NCBI GenBank assembly: GCA_964566545.1
Contig: CAZMIX010000004.1
Location: forward strand, 1-64,000
Source: JAEYFP01 sp964566545
GTDB lineage: Bacteria; Bacillota; Clostridia; Lachnospirales; Lachnospiraceae
DNA length: 64,000 nucleotides
Direction: 5' to 3'
Below are positions 35,045 to 44,571 of the stretch, in pieces. Every line of letters begins with the position of its first letter. Within the stretch, counting starts at the first letter, position 1. A model generated the notes under the pieces. It saw nothing but the letters and a program-made list of their open reading frames with translations, had not been told where the DNA came from and searched no databases. The position numbers and the translations under genes are program-made.

Positions 35045-36133
35045 ATGGATGAGAAATTAAAAGTCGGTATTTTAGGCGGAACAGGAATGGTCGGACAGCG
35101 GTTTATTTCGCTGCTTGAAAACCATCCATGGTTTGAGGTCGTGGTAATCGCTGCAAGTGAAAGAAGTGCGGGAAGGACTTATGAGGATGCGGTCGGCGGC
35201 CGCTGGAAAATGACAACGCCAATGCCTGAAGCTGTCAAGAAACTAATTGTCATGAATGTCAATGAAGTTGAAAAGGTTGCGGCAGAAGTGGATTTTGTGT
35301 TTAGCGCCGTGGATATGACAAAGGAAGAGATCAAGGCGATTGAGGAGGAATATGCAAAAACTGAGACTCCGGTTGTTTCTAACAACAGCGCGCACAGATG
35401 GACGCCGGATGTGCCGATGATTATCCCTGAGGTGAACCCTGAGCATGCAAAGGTCATCGAATTCCAGAAGAAGAGACTTGGCACAACACGAGGCTTTATC
35501 GCGGTAAAGCCAAACTGTTCCATTCAAAGCTACGCGCCTGTTTTGGCTGCATGGAAGGAATATGAGCCGACTGAAGTAGTTGCGACAACCTATCAGGCAA
35601 TTTCCGGAGCAGGGAAGACCTTCAAGGATTGGCCGGAGATGGTTGAAAATATTATCCCTTATATCGGCGGGGAAGAGGAAAAGAGTGAGCAGGAGCCGCT
35701 TAGAATTTTTGGCAAAATAGAAGACGGACAGATCGTAAAAGCGTCATCGCCGTTCATTACGACACAGTGTATCCGCGTGCCGGTACTAAACGGTCACACG
35801 GCTGCCGTATTCGTCAAGTTTGCAAAGAAACCGTCAAAAGAAGATCTGGTGGAAAAGCTGGTAAACTTTAAGGGCATTCCGCAGGAACTAAGCCTTCCGA
35901 GTGCGCCGAAGCAGTTTATCAGATATATGGAAGAGGATAACCGTCCTCAGGTAACACAGGATGTCGATTATGAAAATGGTATGGGGGTTTCTATCGGCAG
36001 GTTAAGAGAGGACACTTTATTTGATTATAAATTTGTAGGTCTTTCCCACAATACCGTAAGAGGTGCCGCAGGCGGCGCTGTTCTTTGTGCGGAGCTGTTA
36101 AAGGCGCAGGGGTATATTTCAAGCAAAGCCTGA
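35045..36133 (+). CDS. asd: Aspartate-semialdehyde dehydrogenase
   Basis: 362 residues, RBS AGAGGAG. Reduces aspartyl phosphate to the semialdehyde, the branch point to lysine, threonine and methionine. N-terminal NADP fold GILGGTGMVGQRF; nucleophile Cys158 in KPNCSIQSY; C-terminal GMGVSIGRLRED and HNTVRGAAGG. The sequence type is the archaeal/fungal-like Asd subgroup common in Clostridia. Cotranscribed with argH; ends in an inverted repeat. Confidence 0.96.
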   Translation: MDEKLKVGILGGTGMVGQRFISLLENHPWFEVVVIAASERSAGRTYEDAVGGRWKMTTPMPEAVKKLIVMNVNEVEKVAAEVDFVFSAVDMTKEEIKAIEEEYAKTETPVVSNNSAHRWTPDVPMIIPEVNPEHAKVIEFQKKRLGTTRGFIAVKPNCSIQSYAPVLAAWKEYEPTEVVATTYQAISGAGKTFKDWPEMVENIIPYIGGEEEKSEQEPLRIFGKIEDGQIVKASSPFITTQCIRVPVLNGHTAAVFVKFAKKPSKEDLVEKLVNFKGIPQELSLPSAPKQFIRYMEEDNRPQVTQDVDYENGMGVSIGRLREDTLFDYKFVGLSHNTVRGAAGGAVLCAELLKAQGYISSKA

Positions 36134-36134
36134 G

Positions 36135-36175
36135 ACATAAATTTGGAGGGGGTTTTTCTCCCTCTAAATTTATGT
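36135..36175 (+). terminator. Strong inverted repeat after asd
   Basis: 16-bp stem ACATAAATTTGGAGGG with CCCTCTAAATTTATGT (one G-U) around a T-rich 9-nt loop, directly at the asd stop. No T-run follows the stem, so it may act as a 3' stabiliser or weak terminator. Confidence 0.6.
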
Positions 36176-36232
36176 GAAATACATAATTTTCACGTATAAA
36201 TAGTTATAATTTACTGTAACAGGGGATAAAAA

Positions 36233-37969
36233 ATGGATGATTTGAAGTACCAGGTTGATTTATTGACGGCTTTGAATGACAAACTATTAAACAGCGAAAG
36301 AATTTACCGGCTTATTTCAGAATTTTCGGGTAATGTTTTTCTGTATGTCGATTACAGGAAAGAAGAAAGTGTGGAATTCGTTGGTCCATGGGATGAACTG
36401 GTCGGGGAAAAGCTTTCAAACCATCCGTTTGACGGACGATATATGATGAGTCTGATTAACGATGAGGATCAGGAGCAATATCAGGAAGTCATTCTGAAAA
36501 TGGAAAATCGCAAAGAAGTTAGCGCCAAGATGGAATTTCGCACCAAAACAAAAAAATATTGGCTTGAGTGCGAAGCACGCGTTCATTATGACGATGCAGG
36601 CAAACCCATTGATAAGATTATTTCCTTCACCGATATTACCAAGTTGAAAGCGAGGAATGAGGAGCTTATTTATCTCGCTTATTACGATTCCCTGACCGGC
36701 TTATATAATCGTAATTATTTTGTGAAAAGCCTTCGAGATATGTGTGAGCGGGCGGAAAGCAATCAAGCAAGTATTGAGCTGTTGTTTTTGGATATTGACG
36801 ATTTCAAAAAGATGAATGACAGCCTCGGACTTTTATTCGGGGATGAGCTTGTTCAGGATTTTGCCGCTTTTATTAAAGATTTCCAAAATGAACATATAAT
36901 AGCGGGAAGGTTTGGGAGCGACGTATTTTGTGTGGCAATTTATAATCCCTATGGACAGCGCAGTGCTGATTATATTTACAGGTCAATCCGCGAGCGGCTG
37001 CGTTATCCGTTTATTCTGACAAATAAAGCGGAGATTGTTTTCAGCGTCAGTGCCGGTGTGGCAGAATATCCGGACGCAGGCAAAACCGCACTCGAACTAA
37101 TCAAAAATGCGGAAATTGTTTTATTTAAAGCAAAAGAGAAGGGTAAGAACAATATTCAGTATTTTGAACAGGATATTTTGCAGGATTTTATAAAAATAGT
37201 TTCTTTAGAGCAGCGGCTGAAGGATGCAATCGAAAATGAAGATTTTATTATTTATTTTCAGCCTCAGTTTTCCGCGAAAACAGGGCGGCTGCGGGGTGCA
37301 GAAGCGTTGCTGCGATGGCCGGACAAAAATGGCGGCTTTATTACAGGCCCCGCTGAGTTCATTCCGATTGCGGAAAAAAATGGCTCGATTATTCCGATCG
37401 GAAACTGGGTATTAAAAGAAGTGATTCGTGTTATGAATGTATGGAAGTCAAAATACCATTACCCGATCATTATTTCAGTGAATATTTCTGCAATCCAATT
37501 AGAAAAAGAAAATTTTGTTGATGATGTCCAGCATCTTTTGGCAATCAACGAAATCAATCCGGAGTGGCTGGAGTTGGAAATTACAGAGAGCGTTTTTATT
37601 AATGATTTCGATGAAGCGATCAGCAAAATCAAATCGTTAAGAGCACTTGGTATTAAAATATCACTGGATGATTTTGGAACGGGCTTTTCTTCGCTTTCTT
37701 ATTTAAAGGTTTTACCGATTGACACCCTGAAAATTGATAAATCGTTTATTGACACGGCAATTAAAGATCCTTCGACAAACATCATTACGGAGTCTGTTGT
37801 CAGCATGGTAAGAAGGCTCGGTTTTGAAACGATTGCGGAGGGTGTGGAGACGGAGGATCAGTTTGAATATCTGAAAAGAATCCAATGTGAAAGCGTACAG
37901 GGGTATTTATTCGGACGACCGATGCCAAAAACTGATTTTGAAAAGTTGATCGTCAAGCAGCTGATGTAA
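36233..37969 (+). CDS. PAS-GGDEF-EAL protein; probable c-di-GMP phosphodiesterase
   Basis: 578 residues. PAS-like sensor (about 20-135), GGDEF-like domain (about 145-305) and EAL domain (about 320-575). The GGDEF signature is GRFGSDVF, so cyclase activity is unlikely. The EAL domain keeps GAEALLRW, ELEITES, DDFGTGFSSLSYL, KIDKSFI and TIAEGVET, indicating an active c-di-GMP phosphodiesterase perhaps modulated by GTP binding to the degenerate GGDEF. No membrane helix, so cytosolic. The next gene follows after 18 nt. An intact cyclase lies at 44.6 kb. Confidence 0.93.
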   Translation: MDDLKYQVDLLTALNDKLLNSERIYRLISEFSGNVFLYVDYRKEESVEFVGPWDELVGEKLSNHPFDGRYMMSLINDEDQEQYQEVILKMENRKEVSAKMEFRTKTKKYWLECEARVHYDDAGKPIDKIISFTDITKLKARNEELIYLAYYDSLTGLYNRNYFVKSLRDMCERAESNQASIELLFLDIDDFKKMNDSLGLLFGDELVQDFAAFIKDFQNEHIIAGRFGSDVFCVAIYNPYGQRSADYIYRSIRERLRYPFILTNKAEIVFSVSAGVAEYPDAGKTALELIKNAEIVLFKAKEKGKNNIQYFEQDILQDFIKIVSLEQRLKDAIENEDFIIYFQPQFSAKTGRLRGAEALLRWPDKNGGFITGPAEFIPIAEKNGSIIPIGNWVLKEVIRVMNVWKSKYHYPIIISVNISAIQLEKENFVDDVQHLLAINEINPEWLELEITESVFINDFDEAISKIKSLRALGIKISLDDFGTGFSSLSYLKVLPIDTLKIDKSFIDTAIKDPSTNIITESVVSMVRRLGFETIAEGVETEDQFEYLKRIQCESVQGYLFGRPMPKTDFEKLIVKQLM

Positions 37970-37987
37970 TCGATTAAAGGGGAACCC

Positions 37988-39355
37988 ATGATTTCCGGAA
38001 GAAAGCTTGAATTACAAACTCTTGAGAATTATTATGCCCGAAAAGAAAACGGGATCATTGTGCTGTATGGTCAGAAAAATACCGGCAAACTGGCATTATT
38101 AAAACAATTCTGCAGGAATAAGGATTTTTTCTATTATCTTGCCAGATCATGCTCGGAAAAAGAGCAGCGTCTTCTGTTTGAATCGGAATTAAAAGAAGAA
38201 CTACCGCGAAATGCAGCCCCGAAGGAAAGCTATGCTGGTTTTCTGAATGCACTTTTGTCTGCGGGGACGGAAAAGAAGGTTATCATTATCGATGAGTTTC
38301 AGCAGATTGTAAAGCACAGCTCGTCCTTTATGAAGGAACTTGTAAGAATCGTTCATGAAAAAGGAACTGTCCGTCCTGTCTTATTTCTTTTGTGTTCTTC
38401 CTCTGTCTATTGGGTGGAAAATTCCATGGTTGGAAGTCTTAAGGAAACCGCCTACGAAATTGCTGGACTGCTAAAAATAAAAGGATTAAAATTATCGGAG
38501 CTTACAAAAAACAATGGGGATTATCCCTTACGCAGCCGTGTGGAGACCTATGCGGTGCTCGGGGGACAGCCTGGGTTATGGGAATATTGGGACAATACAA
38601 AAACCGTGGCCGAAAACATATGCGGCGGTCCATTAAAAAGAGGTTCTTATTTACACGAAGAGGGCATGCATTTGCTGCCTGAGGATTTGCGGGAACCCGC
38701 GGTGTATAATACAATTTTGCTGGCACTTGCTTCCGGCAAACGGAAATTAAACGAATTGCATGTACATACCGGTTTTGATCGAGCAAAAATCAGTGTTTAT
38801 TTAAAAAATCTCATAGAACATTCTCTTGTGGAAAAGGTTATGTCGGTGGATACCGAGGGAAGGGATTATTCCCAAAAAGGAATTTATCGTATTTGTGATC
38901 ACTTTGTTCATTTTTGGTATCGGTATGTATTCGCCCGGCTCTCCAGACTGCAGGTGATGAGTCCTGAAAGGTTTTATCGCAAATATATTGAGCCTTCCTT
39001 TCGGGCCTATACGGCAGAATATTTTGTGAAGGTCTGTGCGGAGTATTTATGTATGATGAATCAGGCAGGGCGGTTGGCTTTTAAATTTACGCAAATCGGA
39101 ATTTGGGTTGGCAAATCCGGCACGATTGACATTGTTGCGCGAAATGAGGAGGGACGGACGTTGCTCGGCTATTGTGTTTGGGAGCGGGATCGTTTAATCT
39201 TTGCGGATTATGAGCGACTGCTTTCCTATGCAAAGCAGGCAAGGCTGCAAGCGGAGGCCTGTTATTTATTTTCGTCCGGCGGCTTTGATGAAATGCTGAC
39301 AATGGACGCGAAGATAAAAAAGACGGTTCACTTGATCGATGCCGCCCAATTATAG
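37988..39355 (+). CDS. ATPase with DUF234-type C-terminal domain
   Basis: 455 residues, AAGGGG upstream. Archaeal-type AAA ATPase: GIIVLYGQKNTGKLALLKQF is the Walker A region but has GKL instead of GK[ST], an unusual change at the Mg-coordinating residue; Walker B is VIIIDEFQQ. A winged-helix-like middle (KLNELHVHTGFDRAKISVYLKNL) and a C-terminal nuclease-like DUF234 domain (FRAYTAEYFVKV, GTIDIVARNEEG) follow. Probably coexpressed with the EAL protein. Function unknown. Confidence 0.85.
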   Translation: MISGRKLELQTLENYYARKENGIIVLYGQKNTGKLALLKQFCRNKDFFYYLARSCSEKEQRLLFESELKEELPRNAAPKESYAGFLNALLSAGTEKKVIIIDEFQQIVKHSSSFMKELVRIVHEKGTVRPVLFLLCSSSVYWVENSMVGSLKETAYEIAGLLKIKGLKLSELTKNNGDYPLRSRVETYAVLGGQPGLWEYWDNTKTVAENICGGPLKRGSYLHEEGMHLLPEDLREPAVYNTILLALASGKRKLNELHVHTGFDRAKISVYLKNLIEHSLVEKVMSVDTEGRDYSQKGIYRICDHFVHFWYRYVFARLSRLQVMSPERFYRKYIEPSFRAYTAEYFVKVCAEYLCMMNQAGRLAFKFTQIGIWVGKSGTIDIVARNEEGRTLLGYCVWERDRLIFADYERLLSYAKQARLQAEACYLFSSGGFDEMLTMDAKIKKTVHLIDAAQL

Positions 39356-39439
39356 CTGCTTTACATTGACAATAGTAATAAAAAATGTTAGATTTAAAAA
39401 TATTTCACAATAGAAAATTAAATAAGCGGAGGAATGATT

Positions 39440-40174
39440 ATGAAGAAATTAGTAGCACTTTTTTTAAGTATGATGTGTATGTTTGCATTGACGGCATGCG
39501 GGAAGGCAGACGCTTCGGGTACGCTTGTCATGGCAACGGAAGCAACATTTCAGCCATATGAGTATTATGAAGGGGATAAAATCGTAGGAATCGATGCGGA
39601 AATTGCACAGGCGATCGCCGATGATCTGGGCATGGAGCTTCAGATCGAGGATATGGCCTTTGATTCCATTATCGCCGCCGTACAATCCGGCAAGGCTGAT
39701 ATTGGTGTCGCAGGCTTGACGGTTACGGAAGATCGGCTCGTTAATGTTAATTTTTCAGATCCTTATACACAGTCTGCGCAGGTCATCATTGTAAATGAGG
39801 GAAGCGAAATTGCAGGCTCGTCTGATCTGACGGAAAAATCCATCGGCGTACAGCTTGGCACGACCGGCGACATTTATGCGGGCGATATTGAGGGTGCTGT
39901 AATTGAACGTTATAACAAGGGCTTTGAAGCCATCCAGGCACTCATGCAGAACAAGATCGACGCGGTCATCATCGACAGGGAGCCGGCAAAGGTGTTTGTC
40001 AGCCAGGGCGAGGGGCTTGTTCTTCTTGACGAGGCGTTTACCATCGAGGATTACGCGATTGCCGTCGCAAAGGACAACACGGAGCTGCTTGACAAGGTCA
40101 ATGCTTCTCTTTTGAAGTTGCAGGAATCAGGAAAGCTTCAGGAAATTATTGATAAATACATCACTGCCGAATAA
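39440..40174 (+). CDS. Amino-acid ABC transporter substrate-binding lipoprotein
   Basis: 244 residues; ATG 39440 correctly spaced from GCGGAGGA (39434 is too close). Signal peptide with lipobox LTAC. Mature part is a family 3 solute-binding protein: TEATFQPYEYYEGDKIVGIDAEIAQAI, FDSIIAAVQSGKADIGVAGLTVTEDR. First of a complete polar amino-acid importer with permease and ATPase behind it. Substrate (e.g. cystine, glutamine, arginine) cannot be read with certainty. Confidence 0.94.
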   Translation: MKKLVALFLSMMCMFALTACGKADASGTLVMATEATFQPYEYYEGDKIVGIDAEIAQAIADDLGMELQIEDMAFDSIIAAVQSGKADIGVAGLTVTEDRLVNVNFSDPYTQSAQVIIVNEGSEIAGSSDLTEKSIGVQLGTTGDIYAGDIEGAVIERYNKGFEAIQALMQNKIDAVIIDREPAKVFVSQGEGLVLLDEAFTIEDYAIAVAKDNTELLDKVNASLLKLQESGKLQEIIDKYITAE

Positions 40175-40187
40175 ACAATAGAATGGG

Positions 40188-40886
40188 ATGTCAGCCATGA
40201 GAAGTTTTGCAGATTCGTTTTACCAAAATTTTATAAAGGATAACCGTTTCGAATACATTCTCACGGGTCTTGGAAATACGTTGTTAGTGACGTCGCTCGC
40301 AGTGCTGATCGGCATTCTGCTGGGTTTTATCGTCGCGATTGTCCGTTCAACCTATGATAAGACCGGACGGATGCGGTTGCTGAATACCGTTTGCAATGTG
40401 TATCTAACCGTGATTCGCGGCACGCCGATCGTATTGCAGCTTTTGATCACCTACTTTGTTATTTTCGCCTCGGTCAATGTCAGTAAGATATTTGTCGCTG
40501 TCATTGCATTTGGCATTAATTCGGGGGCTTATGTGGCGGAAATTATCAGAAGCGGCATCATGTCGATTGACAACGGACAGTTTGAGGCCGGCAGAAGTTT
40601 GGGGTTCAGTTATTTCCAGACGATGGTTTACTTTATCCTTCCGCAGGCATTTAAAAATGTCCTGCCTGCGCTTGGAAACGAATTTGTCGTGCTATTAAAG
40701 GAAACATCCGTGGCCGGCTACATCGCGATGCAGGATCTGACAAAGGGCGCGGATATTATCAGAAGCCAAACCTATTCCGCATTTATGCCGCTGATGATGG
40801 CTGCGGCTATCTACCTGATACTGGTGATTATCTTTGATAAATTGATTAAAAATCTGGAGAGGAGGCTGAGGAACAGTGACCACTGA
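40188..40886 (+). CDS. Amino-acid ABC transporter permease
   Basis: 232 residues, HisM/GlnP family. About five membrane helices; TVIRGTPIVLQLL and the EAA-type loop EAGRSLGFSYFQTMVYFILPQAFKN are diagnostic. 13 nt after the binding protein; the ATPase gene overlaps its end by 11 nt. ATG 40197 is an alternative start. Confidence 0.94.
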   Translation: MSAMRSFADSFYQNFIKDNRFEYILTGLGNTLLVTSLAVLIGILLGFIVAIVRSTYDKTGRMRLLNTVCNVYLTVIRGTPIVLQLLITYFVIFASVNVSKIFVAVIAFGINSGAYVAEIIRSGIMSIDNGQFEAGRSLGFSYFQTMVYFILPQAFKNVLPALGNEFVVLLKETSVAGYIAMQDLTKGADIIRSQTYSAFMPLMMAAAIYLILVIIFDKLIKNLERRLRNSDH

Positions 40887-41625
40887 GTTATTTCACAAGC
40901 CTTTGATACAGGTTCGAAATCTGAAAAAGCATTTTCATGAAATTGTTGCGCTCTCTGATATTACGGTAGATTTTTACAAGGGAGATGTTGCATTTGTGGT
41001 AGGGCCATCCGGTTCCGGCAAAAGCACGTTTTTACGTTGCATAAACAGGTTGGAGGAGCCGACCGGCGGCCAGATTTTTTTTGAGGATGCGGATATCTGC
41101 AATCCGAAAAGTAATATTGATTTACAGCGGCAGAAGATGGGAATGGTTTTTCAGCAGTTTAATTTATTCCCCCATATGACCGTTATGAAAAACTTAACGA
41201 TCGGTCCGATGAAGCTTCAGAAGAAATCAAAGGAACAGGCAGAAGAAACAGCGGTTGAGCTTTTAAAGCGCGTTGGCTTGCTCGAACGCGCACAAGCTTA
41301 TCCGAGCCAGCTTTCCGGCGGTCAAAAGCAGAGAATTGCGATTGTGCGTTCGCTGTGCATGAATCCGGATGTCATGTTGTTTGACGAGCCGACCTCCGCG
41401 CTTGACCCTGAAATGGTCGGGGAAGTACTGCAGGTCATGCGTGAGCTTGCAAACGATAAAATGACGATGATTGTTGTCACTCACGAGATGGGCTTTGCCA
41501 GAGAAGTTGCAAACCGGGTGCTGTTTATGGCGGACGGTGAAATACTCGAGGAAAATTCCCCCGAAGAGTTTTTCGGACATCCGCAGAATGAACGATTGAA
41601 AAGTTTTCTCGGGAAGATACTGTAG
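40876..41625 (+). CDS. Amino-acid ABC transporter ATPase (GlnQ-type)
   Basis: 249 residues, GTG start at 40876 inside the permease gene. Walker A GPSGSGKST, Q-loop MVFQQFNLFPH, signature LSGGQKQRIAIVRSL, Walker B VMLFDEPTSALDPE, H-loop VVTHEMGFARE. Completes the importer. Confidence 0.95.
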   Translation: MTTELFHKPLIQVRNLKKHFHEIVALSDITVDFYKGDVAFVVGPSGSGKSTFLRCINRLEEPTGGQIFFEDADICNPKSNIDLQRQKMGMVFQQFNLFPHMTVMKNLTIGPMKLQKKSKEQAEETAVELLKRVGLLERAQAYPSQLSGGQKQRIAIVRSLCMNPDVMLFDEPTSALDPEMVGEVLQVMRELANDKMTMIVVTHEMGFAREVANRVLFMADGEILEENSPEEFFGHPQNERLKSFLGKIL

Positions 41626-41645
41626 ACAGCTCCTTAAATAAAAAT

Positions 41646-41682
41646 AGCCGGTTATTTGAAATTTATTTCGGGATGACCGGCT
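41646..41682 (+). terminator. Inverted repeat behind the transporter operon
   Basis: 7-bp GC-rich stem AGCCGGT / ACCGGCT with a 23-nt loop, between the ATPase gene and topB. No T-run after it, so termination is uncertain. Confidence 0.35.
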
Positions 41683-41709
41683 TAAGTTAATAAAAGAACA
41701 GGATAGGCT

Positions 41710-43821
41710 ATGGGAAAAACAGTTTTTATCGCGGAAAAGCCGAGCGTTGCAAGGGAATTTGCAAATGCCTTAAAAATCAACACGAAGAAATATGATGGTT
41801 ATCTGGAATCGGAGAATACGATCGTGACATGGTGCGTCGGGCATCTTGTGACGATGAGTTATCCGGATGCCTATGACAGCAAATATAAAAAATGGAGCTT
41901 TACGACGCTTCCTTTTTTGCCGGACACCTATTTATATGAGGTTATTCCATCTGCGGCAAAGCAGTTTCAGATCGTGAGCCGCCTTTTGAACCGTGCGGAC
42001 GTCGATACCATTTATGTGTGTACGGACTCCGGACGTGAGGGAGAGTATATTTACCGTCTTGTAGAACAGCAGGCTCATGTTGCAGGGAAGAGCCGCAAGC
42101 GCGTTTGGATTGATTCCCAGACGGAGGAGGAAATCCGCCGTGGGATCAGGGAAGCAAAGGATTTATCTTCCTATGACAACCTTTCTAAGGCTGCTTACCT
42201 ACGTGCCAAGGAAGACTATTTGATGGGCATCAATTTTTCCCGTGCACTCACATTAAAATACGGGGATGCGGTATCCAATTTCCTAAATATGAAATATGCC
42301 GTAATTTCAGTAGGACGGGTTATGACGTGTGTGCTCGGAATGGTAGTCAAGAGAGAGCGAGAAATCAGGGAATTTATAAAGACACCGTTTTTCCGGATTT
42401 TGGCATCTATGAATCTAAATGATGAGAGCGGCGATTTTAACGCGGAATGGAGAGCGGTTGAAGGCTCCCGTTACTTTGGCTCAGAGCTTCTTTATAAGGA
42501 AAACGGATTCAAAAAAAGAGAGGATGCGCAGACATTTGCAAAGGAGCTATTGGAAGCTTCCAACGGGAGTGCGATCCTTGAAAAGCTGGAAAAGAAAAAA
42601 GAAACAAAAAATGCACCGTTGCTATATAACCTTGCGGAATTGCAAAATGACTGCTCCAAATATTTTAAAATCAGTCCGGATGAGACGCTGCGCATCATTC
42701 AGGAGCTTTATGAACGAAAGCTTGTGACCTATCCGCGAACGGATGCCCGCGTGCTTTCCACGGCGGTGGCAAAGGAAATTGATAAAAATATCAATGGCTT
42801 GAAGCACTACGAAAAAACTGCCGCATTTGCAGAAGAAATATTGCAGGGAACCGCTTACCGGATGATTTCAAAAACCCGTTATGTCAATGACAAGCAGATT
42901 ACGGATCATTATGCGATTATTCCGACCGGTCAGGGCATGGATTCCTTAAGAGGCCTTCCCATTCTTTCTGAACAGGTCTATGAAATTATTGTCAGACGTT
43001 TTTTAAGTATTTTTTATCCGCCGGCCATATATCAGAAAATGGGGATTACGGCAAGGATTGAACAGGAAAGCTTTTTCGCAAACTTCAAGGTACTTGTTGA
43101 AGAAGGCTATTTAAAGATAAGCCGGTTTTCATTTGCAAAAAATAAGCAGGAAAGCATAAGCACGCCGGAGTCTGCGGCAGAGGAAACTGCTGGGGAGGAA
43201 AAGGATAAGGGCAGCGAGGAAGAGGAAGTAAAGTGTGATGAGGAATTTTTAAAAAAGCTGGGCGGGCTGAAAAAAGGAGATTCTTTTACCGTGAGCGGAG
43301 TAGAGTTGAAGGAGGGGGAGACTTCTCCACCGAAGCGCTATACCTCCGGTTCTATGATCCTCGCAATGGAAAATGCAGGACAGCTTATTGAGGACGAGGA
43401 ACTGCGCGCACAAATCAAAGGCAGCGGTATTGGGACATCCGCTACAAGGGCTGAAATACTAAAGAAGCTTGTTGCTAACCAATATCTGATGTTAAATAAA
43501 AAAACCCAGATTATCACCTCGGCTTTGCTCGGGGAAATGATTTATGATGTCGTAGATTCGGCGATTCGTCCGCTTTTGGATCCGAAGTTGACCGCGAGTT
43601 GGGAAAAGGGACTCACACAGGTTTCTGAGGGAGAAATTACTTCGGAGGTCTACATGAAAAAGCTCAACGACTATGTGGCGCGACGTACAAATTCGGTGCG
43701 AGAGCTGAACAATCAGGCCTCTCTGCGCAAAATGTTTGCAAAAGCTGCTCAGAACTACAAAGCCGCAACCCCATCGGGGCAAACGAAAGCCGGCACAAAA
43801 AAATCAAGCGGCTCGAAATAA
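41710..43821 (+). CDS. topB: DNA topoisomerase III
   Basis: 703 residues, type IA topoisomerase. TOPRIM start TVFIAEKPSVAREF with the acidic cluster CTDSGREGE; catalytic Tyr341 in KLVTYPRTDARVLS; GIGTSATRAEIL typical of the TopB group. An acidic Ser/Glu insert (about 478-502) lies in the C-terminal half; there are no C-terminal zinc fingers and the tail is Lys/Ser-rich. Decatenates and relaxes DNA via single-strand passage. It appears to be the chromosomal housekeeping form; nothing mobile adjoins it. Confidence 0.95.
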   Translation: MGKTVFIAEKPSVAREFANALKINTKKYDGYLESENTIVTWCVGHLVTMSYPDAYDSKYKKWSFTTLPFLPDTYLYEVIPSAAKQFQIVSRLLNRADVDTIYVCTDSGREGEYIYRLVEQQAHVAGKSRKRVWIDSQTEEEIRRGIREAKDLSSYDNLSKAAYLRAKEDYLMGINFSRALTLKYGDAVSNFLNMKYAVISVGRVMTCVLGMVVKREREIREFIKTPFFRILASMNLNDESGDFNAEWRAVEGSRYFGSELLYKENGFKKREDAQTFAKELLEASNGSAILEKLEKKKETKNAPLLYNLAELQNDCSKYFKISPDETLRIIQELYERKLVTYPRTDARVLSTAVAKEIDKNINGLKHYEKTAAFAEEILQGTAYRMISKTRYVNDKQITDHYAIIPTGQGMDSLRGLPILSEQVYEIIVRRFLSIFYPPAIYQKMGITARIEQESFFANFKVLVEEGYLKISRFSFAKNKQESISTPESAAEETAGEEKDKGSEEEEVKCDEEFLKKLGGLKKGDSFTVSGVELKEGETSPPKRYTSGSMILAMENAGQLIEDEELRAQIKGSGIGTSATRAEILKKLVANQYLMLNKKTQIITSALLGEMIYDVVDSAIRPLLDPKLTASWEKGLTQVSEGEITSEVYMKKLNDYVARRTNSVRELNNQASLRKMFAKAAQNYKAATPSGQTKAGTKKSSGSK

Positions 43822-43868
43822 TAATTTATAATAACGAAATCTGCAAAATAGAATGAAGGGGAAAAACG

Positions 43869-44534
43869 ATGGAACAGTTTAAAATCAGCAATATGTATGA
43901 CTTACAAGAATCGATCGCTGGAGAATTCCTTGCGCAGTTTACGTATCCGTGGGAGGCTCTTTCTAAAATCAGTGCCTTTATTGTAGAGCTTGGAAGCAAA
44001 CTTAGCGGGGAGGAATACGAAAAGCGCGGAGAAAACGTCTGGATTGCTAAAAGTGCAAGGATAGCCCCCAGCGCTTCCATTAACGGACCCGCCATTATCG
44101 GAAAGGAATCGGAGATTAGGCACTGCGCTTTTATCAGAGGGAACGCAATTGTCGGAGAAGGCGCTGTTGTCGGGAATTCAACGGAGCTTAAGAATGTCAT
44201 CTTGTTTAATAAGGTACAGGTGCCGCACTATAACTATGTCGGCGATTCTATCCTTGGATTTAAGGCACATATGGGTGCAGGTTCCATTACCTCCAATGTG
44301 AAATCGGACAAGACACTCGTTGTTGTAAAAAACGGAGAAGAACAAATTGAGACAGGGCTGAAAAAGTTTGGCGCAATGCTCGGGGATCAGGTAGAAGTTG
44401 GCTGCAATTCTGTGTTGAATCCAGGAACGGTTATCGGCAGGAGCACTCACATCTATCCATGTTCGCTTGTAAGAGGATGTATCGCCGAACACTCTATTTA
44501 TAAAAAGGCAGGAGAAGTGGTAGTGAAACAATAG
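43869..44534 (+). CDS. Left-handed beta-helix (hexapeptide) transferase-like protein
   Basis: 221 residues, GAAGGGG upstream. A helical N-terminus (about 1-50) is followed by hexapeptide repeats of the GlmU C-terminal type (KSARIAPSASINGPAIIGK, NAIVGEGAVVGNSTELKN, GFKAHMGAGSITSNVKSD, GTVIGRSTHIYPCSLVRG). Resembles the acetyltransferase half of GlmU or NDP-sugar pyrophosphorylase-like proteins but lacks the nucleotidyltransferase domain. Likely acts on a nucleotide sugar or is a stand-alone acyltransferase; the exact substrate is unknown. Confidence 0.8.
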   Translation: MEQFKISNMYDLQESIAGEFLAQFTYPWEALSKISAFIVELGSKLSGEEYEKRGENVWIAKSARIAPSASINGPAIIGKESEIRHCAFIRGNAIVGEGAVVGNSTELKNVILFNKVQVPHYNYVGDSILGFKAHMGAGSITSNVKSDKTLVVVKNGEEQIETGLKKFGAMLGDQVEVGCNSVLNPGTVIGRSTHIYPCSLVRGCIAEHSIYKKAGEVVVKQ

Positions 44535-44571
44535 GTCGGATTTTATTAAATTACAAGGAGAACAATGAATT

